DNA of 64,000 nucleotides, taken from positions 29,698,001 through 29,762,000 of the forward strand of contig OU612065.1 of the NCBI GenBank assembly GCA_914767715.1, given 5' to 3'. The notes under the pieces are model-generated. The model was given only the letters and a program-made list of their open reading frames with translations, made no database searches and was not told where the DNA came from. Both the position numbers and the translations under genes were made by a program. Every line of letters starts with the position of its first letter. Position 1 is the first letter of the stretch. Below are positions 49,276 through 61,740 of the stretch, piece after piece. Source of the stretch: Membranipora membranacea (Eukaryota; Bryozoa; Gymnolaemata; Cheilostomatida; Membraniporidae).

Positions 49276-51696
49276 ACTGCCCACAGACTCGACAACATGG
49301 TTTGGAGTTGAAATATTCTTGTCCATAGAAGTCCTACTTTACTGCAAAAGAATTGTCATTGTACATAGCTATATTTTTTGAATCCTACTCTGTAGCCAGT
49401 CTAATGTTCATCCACGGCTTGCCAATGAAGTTGTAGATAATCTTACCATATTACTATAAATTATAACACTACCGGTTATGGATATTTTCTGTAGATTTGA
49501 GTAAATGTCCATTTATTTTTCGCCTAGCAAAACAGATGATGTTGTCGTCATAATACATGGTTATATAAAACAATCATATTATTACTATTTTTCTGCTGAA
49601 TGTTTCAATGTTTTTCTTCTTGTCCAAGTTAAAATTTTTGTGCCGTGAATTAGAAGGTGATCTTGATAGAGATGTACGATATAACCACTGCTATAACTTT
49701 CTTGTTTTCTAGTCCTATGCTTTCTAGCATAGTTTGAAGCTATTATTAATCTTTACCAACTGACTGCATGCTAACGTCTATTAATAGAAATATCTCTATT
49801 TCTGTTTTTGGATTCGACAAGATTGCCTTACTCCATGCTGGTAATCAGAAATTAACCCTCAACGACTCAGTTTTCAAAGCATTTATTTGAATCGCTACTT
49901 TCTATCATTAGTATAACTGTATGATACAATAGGATGGAAATAACTTTTTCTTGACGATAGATGACTCGCATTTCATTGCACTCATCATCTTGATTTTAAC
50001 CATTGATAATAGCATCAAAACTAAGTAAACTATGCTACCAAGTTATCCAGTCCTTTTTGAATTCCTGTTAGGTTTTACGTTAGGTAAACTGTCTCCAGGT
50101 TTTGTAGACTTGCCGATCTTTTTTTTTTCAAGATAAAAATGGTGTCTTCGCTTTGCACAATCACCTCAAACATTTAAAATAGCAGTCTATCAAGTTTACT
50201 GCTGTTAGATAAAAATTGTCACTGATGTGCATTTGGAATTGTAAATTCTTTTTTTTTGTGATTTAAAAAAAATACAGCATATTTTTGTGTTAAATTTTAA
50301 ATTCTTTTCCTCGTCTATTTTGTAACTGACAGATATACCTAGATTGACTGTTGTGCAACCATTCTCTGATTTGTGTCGTAGATTGGCATTGGTGAACAGT
50401 TTTAGCCAAAAAATTATATCTGATTCAGAATTGAAATAAAAATGTTCCATAATAACATTACTTTGACTGCTGTTGAATTCAAGCTTGCAACTGAGAACAC
50501 TCGATAAGATGAAACTGGTACATAGAGTTTTCCTTTTTATGATTTTAACTCATGAGGAAGAACTCATCCCATACAGGAAGTCCTTAATAGTAGTTTTGAG
50601 TAATTGTGGAGAATGCCTATTGAACTATTGATTATGAGGTCCCATGTTAGTCAAAAATAAGGTGTTTAGCCATCTTCTGACATCCTCATCGCAGATGAGA
50701 TAATTTAGGTGACTGCCAATTTCAGCAACGGAACATGCTATCTACCATAGACTTAATTATACACCAGTGTTTACTGGTAACAGGGAAGATATTTTACTCT
50801 AAACCCTTCTATACCCTGGGTTTTCACACTTTGAAATCGGTTACATCATTGAGTAATGCCCTAGTGCGAGTATATTTAATTTTTTTTTGTTCATTGTTAT
50901 GAGAATACTTTGATATGAACCTTAGTCGTTTTTTGCTTTCCTAAACACTTTAAGCATATGGCACAGTTAATGGTTTACACTCTCCCATTTGGTGACATAG
51001 GAGTTGCGCTCGTACTGTAAGAGATTTCGAAGAGCTTGACACCTTCAGGATCCGGTATAGATGCAGGTGCCTGATCCTAAATCCTGACAGTTCTTGGACT
51101 GATGTGTTCGTTGCATATATATATAGTTATATATATATATCAATTTTATTTGCTGATCAAGTTATAAATGACACATAAAACCATGCAGCTATACAAATAT
51201 AAGAACATGACAAATATACACGTCACTAGTAACATAAATTCATCACAATACCTGGAATCTTCACAGGCAACAGTTGGATCATGTCACAACTTCAAGCTTT
51301 CACCTGGTCCTCCTGATATAAATATTGACACTCAGGTACCTATTTAAGGGACAGACTAATGGAATACTAATTTTAACCCATATACAGAATAACATATATG
51401 TTCACCAAGCCTTAATAGCCCTGGTTGATCGAGATAAGTCGTGGAAAAACGGGCCAGGTTGATCAGTATTTAAAGCTGAACATGAATTAGCCAGCAGGCA
51501 TGAATATGTGGGATGTGTGAACAAACACTGATGTATGTGTAGTCTGATTACTTATTACCACCAGTCACCGTTATGAGCAGGTTATTTATATATACTGTAA
51601 TAATAATCATATATATATATCTACTATTTAGCATTTATATGTTAATATACTGTAACAGACTGTCAGCGACATTACCAAACTTGTTTTGCAGCTTTG
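49276..51696. other. SoxD 3' UTR and flank
   Basis: AT-rich, no further coding frame. AATAAA at 50435-50440 is the best polyadenylation signal seen, implying a 3' UTR of about 1.2 kb. A short (AT)n tract is near 51115-51142. Confidence 0.5.
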
Positions 51697-53067
51697 AGGT
51701 AGAGACACGGGGGTCAGCAAATATCCACTTTTTATACATCGTTGGAAAGCTGCCGAGCTACTGATCGCTAAGAGCTCGTCAGAAATGTGATTAGATTATG
51801 CTGCGTCATTTTATCAAGGAAATGAGGCCAAAAAGGCTGTTTTTGGCAAAGCATATGTCTGAGCTAATTTGATTGCTAGAAATTTCAAAACAGGTTATAT
51901 TTATTCTTAAAGGTATAGTACATCCTTGTTTTTGGCTGAAAATAATATATGATGCGCCCAATGTGGCTTTTTACGTCACGTCATAATGTGAGTGATTTTT
52001 TAAATTTGAGGAACTAATGTGAAATTTTAAGCAACGATTTGAAATAGATTAAATAGGTAATAACCAAACTTTTTGCTATTTTCCATCGAAGGAATGATTA
52101 AATAACACACACTCAAATTTTCAGCAGTATAAACAATTTATCAAGATCGGCACAGACCATCAAAGGTTGATACATTTTGCGTCATTTTTCCATAATGCCA
52201 AACATGCCGTCAAAATGACCATTACTTAGGCCAGAAAAATTATTTTTGAAAATTCTCACATTCAAAGCCGCTTTGATTAAGATTAGCAAAAACAGGAAAT
52301 GCCAACAGTAAATGGCCCAGCCTACCAGTTTTCCCCGAATTGTGCACCACAGAATGCCCAAAAAGTCCAATTTAAGGGGCTTTTTTAGGTGTTTTTGGGC
52401 ATTCTGTGGTGCACAATTCAGGGAAAACTGACACGCAGTGCCATTTTCTGTTGGTATTTCCTTTTTTTTTTACTATGCTTAATCAAAGCGGCTTCGTATG
52501 TGAGAATTTTCAAAAAATAATTTTTCTGGCCTAAGTAATGATCATTTTGACGGCATGTTTGGCGTTATGGAAATATGACGCAAAATGTATCTACCTTTGA
52601 CGTCTGTGCTGATCTTGATAAATGTTTGATACTGCTGAAAATTTGAGTGTGTGTCATTTAATCAGTCCTTTGGTGGAAAATAGCAACAAGTTTGGTTATT
52701 ACCTATTTACTCTATTTCAAATCGTTGCTTAAAATTTCATGTTATTTCCTCAAATTGAAAAAAACACGCACATCATGACGTGACGTAAACAACTTCTTTG
52801 GGCGCATTATATACTATTTTCAACCAAAAATAAAGATGAACTATACCTTTAAGAATAAATATAACCTGTTTTTTTAAAAATTTCTAGCAATCAAATTAGC
52901 TCAGCCATACACTTTGCTAAAAACAGCCTTTTCGGTCTCATTTCCTTGATAAAATGACGCAACGTCATCCAATCACATTTCTGATGAGCTCTTAGCGATC
53001 AGTAGCTCAGCAGCTTTCCAGCAGTGTATAGAAAGTTGATATTTGCTGACCCACGTGTCTCTACCTA
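51697..53067. mobile_element. Giant foldback element: 1.37 kb inverted repeat
   Basis: The left end GGTAGAGACACGGGGGTCAG and the right end CTGACCCACGTGTCTCTACC are inverted copies. The match continues inward through AGCTACTGATCGCTAAGAGC, CAAATTAGCTCAG-type, CAAAATGACCATTACTTAGG and GTGCACCACAGAATGCCCAA blocks. Arms of about 670-690 nt differ by scattered substitutions and tiny indels. They meet at about 52382 with a centre of roughly 24 nt (TCCAATTTAAGGGGCTTTTT). No transposase frame exists in either arm. Non-autonomous foldback/MULE-type elements have this form, as would an inverted duplication. It lies between the convergent 3' ends of SoxD and NFYA. Confidence 0.85.
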
Positions 53068-54201
53068 AAAGGTGAGTGCATTGTCACCAACATTGATACA
53101 TTTAGAAATAATTTACACCTATCTTCTTTTTTAAGTCAAGTCAAGCTAATAAAATTAAGTTCTCAGCTATACATAGATAACATATTATAAATATCTCCAT
53201 GATTTGTCTGAAGATAGAACATGTTTTTCTTCCTTTATCCAATCCTTGATCTATTATCGACATTTTACTTCTGTACAGTGAGTTTTATTGCCAAAGTCTA
53301 TCATACATTATCTACAATTAAACAGCAGTCCTGCGATAAAATCACACAGGACGAAGACTTTTTATTAATATTATCATGAAGCAAAAAAAGTGTGATTATC
53401 ATAAAAAATGGAACAAGTTGGTAGATGTGATTTAAGTCATGTTGTTGGATATTGAGAATATAGCTTTACATAGTCCTAAAAAGGTAACAGCTATTTTTAG
53501 TATTGCCCTACTAATGTCATTTATTATATAAAGAGCTCATTACATTTTGAGTGAATAGAAATGTCGTTGATTGCCCTAGGCCCAGGTTAGATGGGCTAAA
53601 AGAGAATAAGATTGAAGACAACAATACACAGATTCGATGGCGACTAATATCTAGCCTTGTCACAGAGCCTACCAAAACCCAGTCGGCAGAGTGAATAAGC
53701 TAGATATTATCTAGTTGGCTAAGGAGGGCCTCTCCCCTTACTATGTTGTCTAACTTAAAACTAATAATAATGTTATGGAAGTTGTGTCCTCATAACACGA
53801 TATAAGCACAGCCATAGTTCTATTCCTTGTCATTACTAAGTCATTAGTGGCATTGTGTCATCGAACGGCTAGCCTCAGTCAACTTGTTGTTTAAGCACTA
53901 GACTACATCATATCTAGCTTGCCATATAGATGATAGATAGATAAAACGATATCACAGTTCCTCAAATAGACAACTGTTCATCGATGTTATAGAGTCGCTA
54001 CCGATATGTCATTATTCTCAGCCTGCAAAAAGAAGATAGACCATTTACAGCCAATCAGAAAGCTGGCCTACAAGAATGAGGATCGTTGACAAGAAGGTTA
54101 GAATCCCAACATTCCTCTTTCCTTGACTTTCAGTGCGTATGGAGAGAATTGTCTGCTATGAGTGCAACATGGACTGACAACTGCCAAATACATAAGTTGG
54201 T
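53068..54201. other. Intergenic, NFYA 3' flank
   Basis: No exon seen. On the minus strand, AATAAA at 53289-53284 is a possible NFYA polyadenylation signal. Confidence 0.35.
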
Positions 54202-56672
54202 TCATCTTGCTGACCGTGGTGATTGGGACAACTTCTTACTCTGACAAACAACATTACAGACACAGGATCAAACGGATGTCAAACCTTCCACAAAATACCA
54301 ATCATACTCTGCACTATTGGTAACAAATACGTTAAAATGCTATCTCCACATCAATCAACACCAAACAGACAGAATAATTTGATAGCCACTCACCAGTGAT
54401 GATGTCACAACAACAGGTTGTTGATTTTCGGCAGCGAAAGTTGGTTGTTGATTCTCGGCAGCGAAAGCAGGTTGCTGATTCTCGGCAGCTTTTGCTGCCT
54501 CAGCGGCAGCTTTGGCAGCCCTCTTCTCTTTACTCATAAATCGTCCACCTTCCCCTCTCACTCTGTTGTTAGCGTGTTTGTGTCTCGACTCGTGTAAATA
54601 ATCCCTTCTTGCTTTAGTTACTTTGCCCGCAGCTTCCAATTTCTGTCTGGCTTGTCGACGCTTTAGGATCCTGTGATATTGTTTAGCGTTTACATAGAGA
54701 GGTGGATCATCAGTGGCCACATCCTGAATCTGTACTCTCTGTTTAGCAGTTTGTTGTGGAACTGGAGCTTGTACGACTACCATGACGGGGGTGTTACCTC
54801 CCGCCCCGCCTAACAACTGTTGAAATGAGGCTGGTAGTGTGATCACCTGTCCACCACCTACAATCAGTCAGGGAGGATAAAGATTTTTTTCTTCTAAAAA
54901 CAGACTGGTTGGTTGGAAACCATCACCATCATAACATCAATAACTCCTTCAGGTTATATTGGTTTATGAGAGAGGAATAAGGAAAAGAAAGTAGAGTAAC
55001 TGAAATGACTTCACACAAGATTAATCTGCATGTTTTCCCTATTGTCGGACAACACTTCGATATGCCACAAGTCAAAGTTATATTTTCTTTGCTCAGTTTT
55101 GGAAGATTTGGTACTTAGTATAACAAAATGGTCTGGAAATATTATTAGTTAACACATTGAGCTTCAAATAATATTTTGCTTGCTGCACCGAACGAATCCA
55201 CAACCATAACAACTCCCAAACCATCATCACATACCTGTTTGTATTTGTGCTGAGCCATCAGGCTGATATACAATCTGATTTTCTGTACTCCCGGGCTGTA
55301 CTACTACAGCATTTTGCTGTGCGGCAGCGCTACCGGCACCAGGTGATGTAGCGGCTACAGCCTGAGTCCCATTAACCATCTGTACCTGCATCAAAGAAAG
55401 ATCAAGTTCTAAGGCCAGATAAATATTAACTTTAGCTTTTCTTGTTATTTTGTGGCAAGATGGTCACATGAAGGGCTTCTATCAATGGAAGTCAGGATAC
55501 ACAGGAAAAACAAATTTTGTAGAGGAAATACATAAAGAAATTCTTCGATATCATTATTATTTTACATTGATATATCTTTTAAGTAAGTTACGTAATAGAA
55601 AAATGTATGATAACTAATCATTTCAGTCTCCATTTCTACTTCTAGACACAACATAATCTTGCTGGTTCTGAGAGTACATACCTGTTGGTACTGAGGCTGA
55701 CCGGCCTGTGATGTAGTCTGGACTGTCATGAATTGAGGTGAGGCACTGCTAGCTGCTGTGGCTGATGCTGCTCCTGTCTGAATGACTTGACCCCCTTGTG
55801 CTAACTGAAATACCTACAGAAAATGGCAAACAATTTATACACATTGAAAATGGCAAACAAATAAAATTGTGATGCATTTCTAAATAAATTTCATGCCCAA
55901 TCAGGAACAAGTACGAGTAGAAGATTTGGCAGATTGACAATGTTGACATACTATTGGCTATTTAGAACATATGGGGGAGTTGTGATAATGAGCTACAGAA
56001 TAAGCAAATTGAAGTAGAAGCCTCCTGATTGGTTGAACAGCGGTATCAATTCAACCAAGTAGTATTACAAACATTACGCATAATATTACTTCCTCTTTGG
56101 CATTCATGTATAGTAGTGTTGAAATAGGAAACAGGAAAGTAGAGTTGTCTCATCATTTGTTATGGACAGACAACTCCCAATTATAACTATTTCATTAAAT
56201 TTTTTTGTTGTTACTAGTGAGAAAATAGATTAGGGAACACTAAAATTTTCAACTATTCATGTTGGTTTGGCTCACACTCACAGTTGTCGTCATTTATAAA
56301 ATTAGCAGAGCAATGCATCAAATTTGATGTAAAACAGAAGTAAATGATGGAGTGGTAACATTGGCTACTCATCACCTCCGACCAACAATTGTTCAACATG
56401 TCTCCCTCAATAATGCATCCAGTTCTAGTTTGTGAGTAGGACGAAGGTGAACTGTAATGTGTAGTGAGCTTGAAACACAATGAAATTGAAGGTCAAGATA
56501 CACATGCTACTGTCTACCCATTCAACTGCACTCCCAAGTTGATTGAAGCTTTGATTACCTGTGCTGTTTGTGCAGCACCTCCTGTCTGTACAATCATTGG
56601 CTGTGATTGGGTGGCTGGCAGTGTGGTGGAGGCTGTGACTGTCTCAGTCTGATACTCGGCTATTTCCGTCAT
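54202..56672 (-). CDS. NFYA: NF-YA, CCAAT-binding transcription factor subunit A, five coding exons
   Basis: DNA-recognition subunit of the trimeric NF-Y complex that binds CCAAT boxes in promoters together with the histone-fold pair NF-YB/NF-YC. Exons: 56672-56559, 55813-55682, 55385-55235, 54857-54394, 54240-54202; phases join, giving 299 aa. The start is [12 protein letters not shown]; an acceptor (TGACAACAG) lies about 10 nt upstream of the ATG, so there is at least one untranslated 5' exon. The N-terminal half is a Gln/Ala/Thr/Ser-rich activation domain. The CBF-B region at about residues 183-242 has [20 protein letters not shown] (NF-YB/C contact helix) and [10 protein letters not shown] ... 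RGEGGRF (CCAAT recognition). The linker after HKHA reads NNRV where vertebrates have MARK. After it come an Ala/Lys helix and three AENQQP copies, then a final exon [11 protein letters not shown]-stop. Compared with human NF-YA (347 aa) the activation domain is shorter. Confidence 0.95.
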
Positions 56673-58800
56673 GTTGCTACCCTGTTGTCACCAGAGAGAT
56701 TATTATTAGGGACAATCTACAATGAAGAAACAGTTGAGATATACTTTGGGTTAGCATAATTAGCAAATTAGAGATGCAAAAAAAGGCCAGGACACCAGAA
56801 AAAAACTGATTGGGCTTAGATGATTAACTGGAAAGTAAAAACCACTGCTTGAGGTTTAGAGCAGGAAAGCTTTCAAGTGTGATCAAGTCACTCGCAGACA
56901 TCCATAGGCCTAACCAATGTTTAGAACACAAGGGGCTCTAAGGCCCCCAGGACTGTGCTCCAACCTGCCTACATATGGTGAGCAATTTGGCACAAATTCA
57001 GAGTCTAGTCCATACCTCAACTGTTATTTCATGGCATCTGTGGTGTGCGATAAGACACACTGGTGTTGAACCAAATTTTTCCATATGTGTTCTATCTTTG
57101 CCTACCTTGTATGCCCTTTCAGATCTTGTGAAGCTGTCCACCAATATCTTCAATGATGAGTACTTTGATGCCAGCTCAAGATTGATGTAAGTCTTCAACA
57201 AAGTTGTGCTTGAGGTTCGAGAGATTTACCTTGAACAAGCAATACAGAGATTTATCATCATCAATATAGACAGAAGAAGTATCAACATATAGTAGACTAC
57301 ATGAATGGGGTTGACTGCGGAAGCAACATAGATCATAGCAAGTAACATCCTCAGGTGCACACACACACACAGTGAGTGACACTGACTGTCATTCTGCGGC
57401 TGTACAGGAAAGACAGCTGGACAGCCTGCAAAGGCTAGCTCAGCTAGTGATCCTCAAATTGTCTTGAGTGGCCTTGGCTGCCCTATTGATTGAATTGAAA
57501 TTGATTGATGAGTTGAGTGAACAACAACTTAAGAAGAACTTATACAATATATATATATATATAATATATATTAATATTCTAGTGTGCAGCAAGTTGTTGT
57601 TAATTAATATTACAGAGCCAGAGCAGAGGTGGGTTATAATAATAAGGAAGGTGTTAAAAACTTGAAAGACACATACAATACATGGCAGGTGGTGTCACTA
57701 AAAAAAATCAGCCATCTTATCTTGACAGAGATTCAAACATAGATTACCTCTGAGCTACTTTGCCTGATGTATAGCTCACTTAACAGCTTTCTGCTCTGTT
57801 TACACCACTTGTAGATGTTCAGTAGGCTTATTTGTGTTGCCTACAATGCTTTTGGAGTTTCCCAGAGGTGAATTGTGTGATTGGCCACAATCTGTTCTCT
57901 TCCTTGTCCCTCAATGGTCGCTTTGATAACCTATCAAAGCTGTAGCTGGCTAGATTCTACTTCTTCATTGGTGACCCAGTCGACCAATAATTCAGGCGGA
58001 CAAATATCAGGGAGTGCATATATAAGATATCACAATTTGTTTGTTTTAGATAGGTTTTGACCTCACGATAATTTTTACATAAAGATAATTTATGAATCAA
58101 GTTAAAAAATGTTGTATCTGAATCTTATACGAAATAATTTAGAGTAAATGGAGTATTATATAAAGGGAGGTGAACAAATTGGCAATTAAATATCAATCTG
58201 ATTTTGACAAAGTAGACCATTGACGTCATTTCCCCTGTCGCTTGTCCTTGGTTTCGAGCACATTCTTTCATGTTATAACAATGTTGAACAGGAGTAGTTT
58301 TTGAGACGGAAACCGCTACATTCAAAACAAATAATAATAATATATATCAGAGCTAATATATCAATAGAGCTTCGAAACTGGGGCGTGGTCTGGGCGTGTA
58401 CTATATTATGACCTGAAAAAATAGCACTGTACACTAACTAATGGCAAAATATGACTCGCTTAGCAAATCTGGTGTATGTTATCTATAACTAATTATAAAG
58501 ACAATCTGGTTCTAACTACAACAATGTGAGCAAGGAGTTGGATGAGTTGATGTGAGTGCAATGGTGTTTGTTTCAGATGACAAAGTTATTTAGGCAAGAA
58601 GTACATGCTAATACCATAGTAGTAAGAAAGATGAAAAGTGAGGAGTTATTTTTGATTTATTAAGAGGGACTCTCACGGTGTAATTCCGTCACAACCAGTC
58701 TGCTGGAACAGGGAGGTTGGAAGCACAACTTTCTGTAGTACAGTTGAATCAACTCCAGTTGTTTAGGCCTTGACCACTCAGGCATTCAACCACTGGACTT
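56673..58800. other. NFYA upstream region
   Basis: The untranslated NFYA exon junction lies just above 56672; the distal first exon and promoter are not identified. It contains an (AT)n tract at 57546-57575 and no supported coding exon. Confidence 0.4.
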
Positions 58801-61740
58801 GGTTGGTTGGTTGGTTGGTTGGTTTATTTTGTCACAAACATTAGGTATGCTGCGAGATTGAGTGTTTATACTGTTACATGAGTAGGGAATACCAAAAAGA
58901 AACATAAACAAAATGAGTAAAGTAAAGTCTGACTTCTAGTGGATTAAAAAATATCTTGCAATATCAAAATCAAGTGTCTGAGGAATGAGTCTTTACCCCA
59001 GGCAGTTCTGTATTTAAGGCTGCGATATCTGCCTGAGGGGAGTTTCTCAAGAAAATTGTTTAAAAAATGTTCGTCATCATGTATTATCTGCAGGGCCAGG
59101 TTCTTTGTACGTTTTGATGTGACTGAATCTAGGTCCCCAATATCAAGACCTAGTCTGTCGCCTTGCTTAAAAAACTTTCTCAGAGCTTTCTTGTCTCGTG
59201 AATAAATACTAGTGAACAAAATAGGTAGGCAGTAGGTTAGAATGGATACAATAAAACTTTTAAATAACATGCAGGCTAAAGGCTTTGTACTCTGATAATT
59301 AAAGGTTCTGATGACAAACATTCTCTGATTTGCTTTGGATACAACATTATTGACATGATCTTCGAAACGTAATTTGTTATCAAAGAGAACTCCCAAATAT
59401 TTAACATTGTCACAAAAATCTATATTTACACCATTTAATTCGAGAGTAGGACTGTCAGGTTTATCTCTCTTAGTGGAGAAAAGCATCTCTTGGGTTTTAG
59501 AAGGATTAAGTAATAAGTCAAGTTCTTTGCATAGACCAGAGATTCTATTGATCTCATTAAAATAATTAGACAAGCCATTATTATCAGAGATGCAACCAAC
59601 AATACAAGTGTCATCAGCATATTTTAAAATAGTTATATTGCTCTGTTCTGACCTAATCCTATTTGTATACACTGAGAATAATAGAGGACTGAGGACAGAA
59701 CCCTGAGGTGTTCCTGTGTTGGTGGTGATCGATGTTGAGAGAATATTGTTTACTATTGTTCTTTGTGTTCTGCCTGTCAGGAAACTCGACACCCAGTTTG
59801 TAACTCTGGAGTCTAGATGTTGCAGTTCTGTGAGGAGATTACTGACACTGATGGTGTTAAATGCAGACGAGAAGTCGAGAAATAGGCATCTTGCATAGTT
59901 GGCAGCTTGAAGGTCTATGTAACTAGTTATTGTGGTAATAAGGCATAATACTGCATCCTGGGTTGATCTTTTAGCTCGGTAGGCAAATTGGTGATTGTCG
60001 AGAGGAGTGTTTTTAACTATATAGCTTTTCAGCAGACGTTCCATTGTTTTACATAAGCAGCTTGTCAGGGCTATTGGTCGGAAGTGTTTAAGTTGATTTG
60101 GCTTGTCAGTTTTTGGCAGTGGTTTGATGATGGCCGATTTCCATATATTAGGAGTTGTTTGAGAGTCTAGAGAGAAGTTGAATATATCCGTAATTACAGG
60201 CGCTAGTTGGTCAGCACAGAGTTTTAATGCTCTTGGTATCAGACCATCAGGTCCAGCACCCTTTCTAGAGTTGAGGCGTTTGAGTTGTATCAGAACTGAT
60301 TTTTCATCTATTATGCAGGGAGGAGCAGTTAGGTTTTCGTAAGCAGGTTGTGGTGGCTGAGTGTCTTGTTTCTCAAATCTGGCAAAGAAGTTGTTGAGTT
60401 CTTCGGGTTGGAAGTTAATATCTGGTTGTGACTTGGAGTTGCTGGTTGGAAGTCCGCTAATTTTTTTAATGTCGTTCCAAGCGTTTGCAGGATCACTGGC
60501 TAAATGTTGTTGGATTTTTAGGGAATATTCTTCTCTGGCTTTTTTATTTTCTTTTGAGACTTGCTTTTTGAGTTTATGGTAGAGTTTTTTATTTCCATTT
60601 TTGTGGGCGTCATGTTTCTCATCTATCATATCCAGAATGCGCTTTGTAATCCACGGCTTTTTGTTGGCATATTTTTTAACTTCCTTTGGTGGTATGCATA
60701 GGTCTGTGCAGAAATTAATGTAGTCAGTTATCGTTTCAGTCCGCTGGTTGATGTTGTCATTGGCATCTGTGAGATTGTCCCAAAGTGTGGTATCTAAGCA
60801 TGCTTGAAGATTATCGACATTACTGTCGGAGAATGTTCTGCGAGTTGTAAACGTAGGTTTTAATTTAGACAAAGGTTTATAGGAAGGCACGAGATGCATA
60901 ATGTAATGGTCAGAGCTGCCCAGATGGGCTAATTGATGACATTGACTGTAGGCACCCTTGATCCTTGTATAGCATTTGTCGAGTGTCTTGGTTCCTCTGG
61001 TTGGTTTGGTGACAGTTTGATAATATCCATTTAGTCGAAATTTAAGCTGGTTGAAATCTCCCATTACAAGAATACAAGAATTAGGGTATTTCCTTTCAAG
61101 TTGATTAACATGTGATGTGATGCATTTAGCAGTGTTTGTTGCGTCTTGTTTAAGTCGAGAATTTCCAGTGAATGGGGCATAGCACGATACAGATATGATG
61201 GAAGTGAACTCACGAGGTAGCCAGTGTGGACGAGATTTGACAGTTAGTAATTCACAGTTTTTATCAGTGTAGTTGTGGATAATTTGATTGTTTGTGGACC
61301 ACTTTCTATCGATGTAAACCAAAATGCCACCCCCTTGAGATTTACCACTTTCTTCTAGAGTTCTGTCATTACGGAATTGATCGTATCCATCTAGTTCAGT
61401 ACGGTCCTTGGTGATATCCGGTTTTAACCAAGATTCAGTGATACATATTAGTTGAGATTGGTTCTGCAGTCGTTTAGTATATAATAATCCATGGAGTTCA
61501 TCTAGTTTTTTAAGTATTGATTGACCGTTGGTGAGCACTATTGCAGGTAGTGGTACTTTACCGTTCCCGAGGCTATGTTTAAGTCGAACACCAGCACGCT
61601 TACCTCGCTTTCTAGATCGTAATAATCCACCAAATACACCAAATACAGATGGCCTGTGGTTGGAAGATAGTCTAGAGCTGCACATGACCAGAAAAGAAGA
61701 CTATAAATTTTATTCCTTATTTCTCTCTAGGCACTCTGGA
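58801..61740 (-). mobile_element. Near-complete CR1/Rex1-like LINE retrotransposon
   Basis: The element contains the intact ORF described below. It ends at its 3' side (low coordinate) in a short tandem tail, (AACC)n on the minus strand, seen as GGTTGGTTGG... at 58801-58824. Short-repeat 3' tails are typical of the CR1/L2/Rex1 group. The 5' end lies a little above 61685; the exact edge and target duplication were not found. Confidence 0.8.
58944..61685 (-). CDS. LINE ORF2: APE endonuclease plus reverse transcriptase, 913 aa
   Basis: Single uninterrupted frame; the Met at 61685 is preceded by an in-frame TAG. The N-terminal APE endonuclease has ITESWL (E84), GGGILVYI (118-125), VMGDFN (D210, N212) and SSDH (D259, H260). 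A lysine-rich linker around 340-400 follows. The reverse transcriptase spans about 450-750: KGAGPDGL, HFRPIALTS, FLDFSSAFNT (D604), TGTPQGSVLSPLLF (657-670) and YADDTCIVG (689-697), then a C-terminal domain after QEMLFS and NVKYLGVLFD. The FLDFSSAFNTI wording fits CR1/Rex1 elements. All catalytic residues are present, so the copy could still supply activity; there is no stop or frameshift. No PHD/ORF1 part is visible upstream. Confidence 0.9.
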   Translation of the reverse strand: MCSSRLSSNHRPSVFGVFGGLLRSRKRGKRAGVRLKHSLGNGKVPLPAIVLTNGQSILKKLDELHGLLYTKRLQNQSQLICITESWLKPDITKDRTELDGYDQFRNDRTLEESGKSQGGGILVYIDRKWSTNNQIIHNYTDKNCELLTVKSRPHWLPREFTSIISVSCYAPFTGNSRLKQDATNTAKCITSHVNQLERKYPNSCILVMGDFNQLKFRLNGYYQTVTKPTRGTKTLDKCYTRIKGAYSQCHQLAHLGSSDHYIMHLVPSYKPLSKLKPTFTTRRTFSDSNVDNLQACLDTTLWDNLTDANDNINQRTETITDYINFCTDLCIPPKEVKKYANKKPWITKRILDMIDEKHDAHKNGNKKLYHKLKKQVSKENKKAREEYSLKIQQHLASDPANAWNDIKKISGLPTSNSKSQPDINFQPEELNNFFARFEKQDTQPPQPAYENLTAPPCIIDEKSVLIQLKRLNSRKGAGPDGLIPRALKLCADQLAPVITDIFNFSLDSQTTPNIWKSAIIKPLPKTDKPNQLKHFRPIALTSCLCKTMERLLKSYIVKNTPLDNHQFAYRAKRSTQDAVLCLITTITSYIDLQAANYARCLFLDFSSAFNTISVSNLLTELQHLDSRVTNWVSSFLTGRTQRTIVNNILSTSITTNTGTPQGSVLSPLLFSVYTNRIRSEQSNITILKYADDTCIVGCISDNNGLSNYFNEINRISGLCKELDLLLNPSKTQEMLFSTKRDKPDSPTLELNGVNIDFCDNVKYLGVLFDNKLRFEDHVNNVVSKANQRMFVIRTFNYQSTKPLACMLFKSFIVSILTYCLPILFTSIYSRDKKALRKFFKQGDRLGLDIGDLDSVTSKRTKNLALQIIHDDEHFLNNFLEKLPSGRYRSLKYRTAWGKDSFLRHLILILQDIF

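Noticed and set aside
58801-58824. Independent GGTT microsatellite
   Set aside because: Its position at the exact 3' side of the LINE makes it the element's tail.
59374-60582. Plus-strand frames at 59374, 59716 and 60361
   Set aside because: Antisense shadows of the intact LINE ORF.
61528-61728. Extending the plus-strand transposase frame leftwards to 61528
   Set aside because: This part is antisense to the N-terminus of the LINE ORF; the acceptor at 61720-61728 is the more likely boundary.
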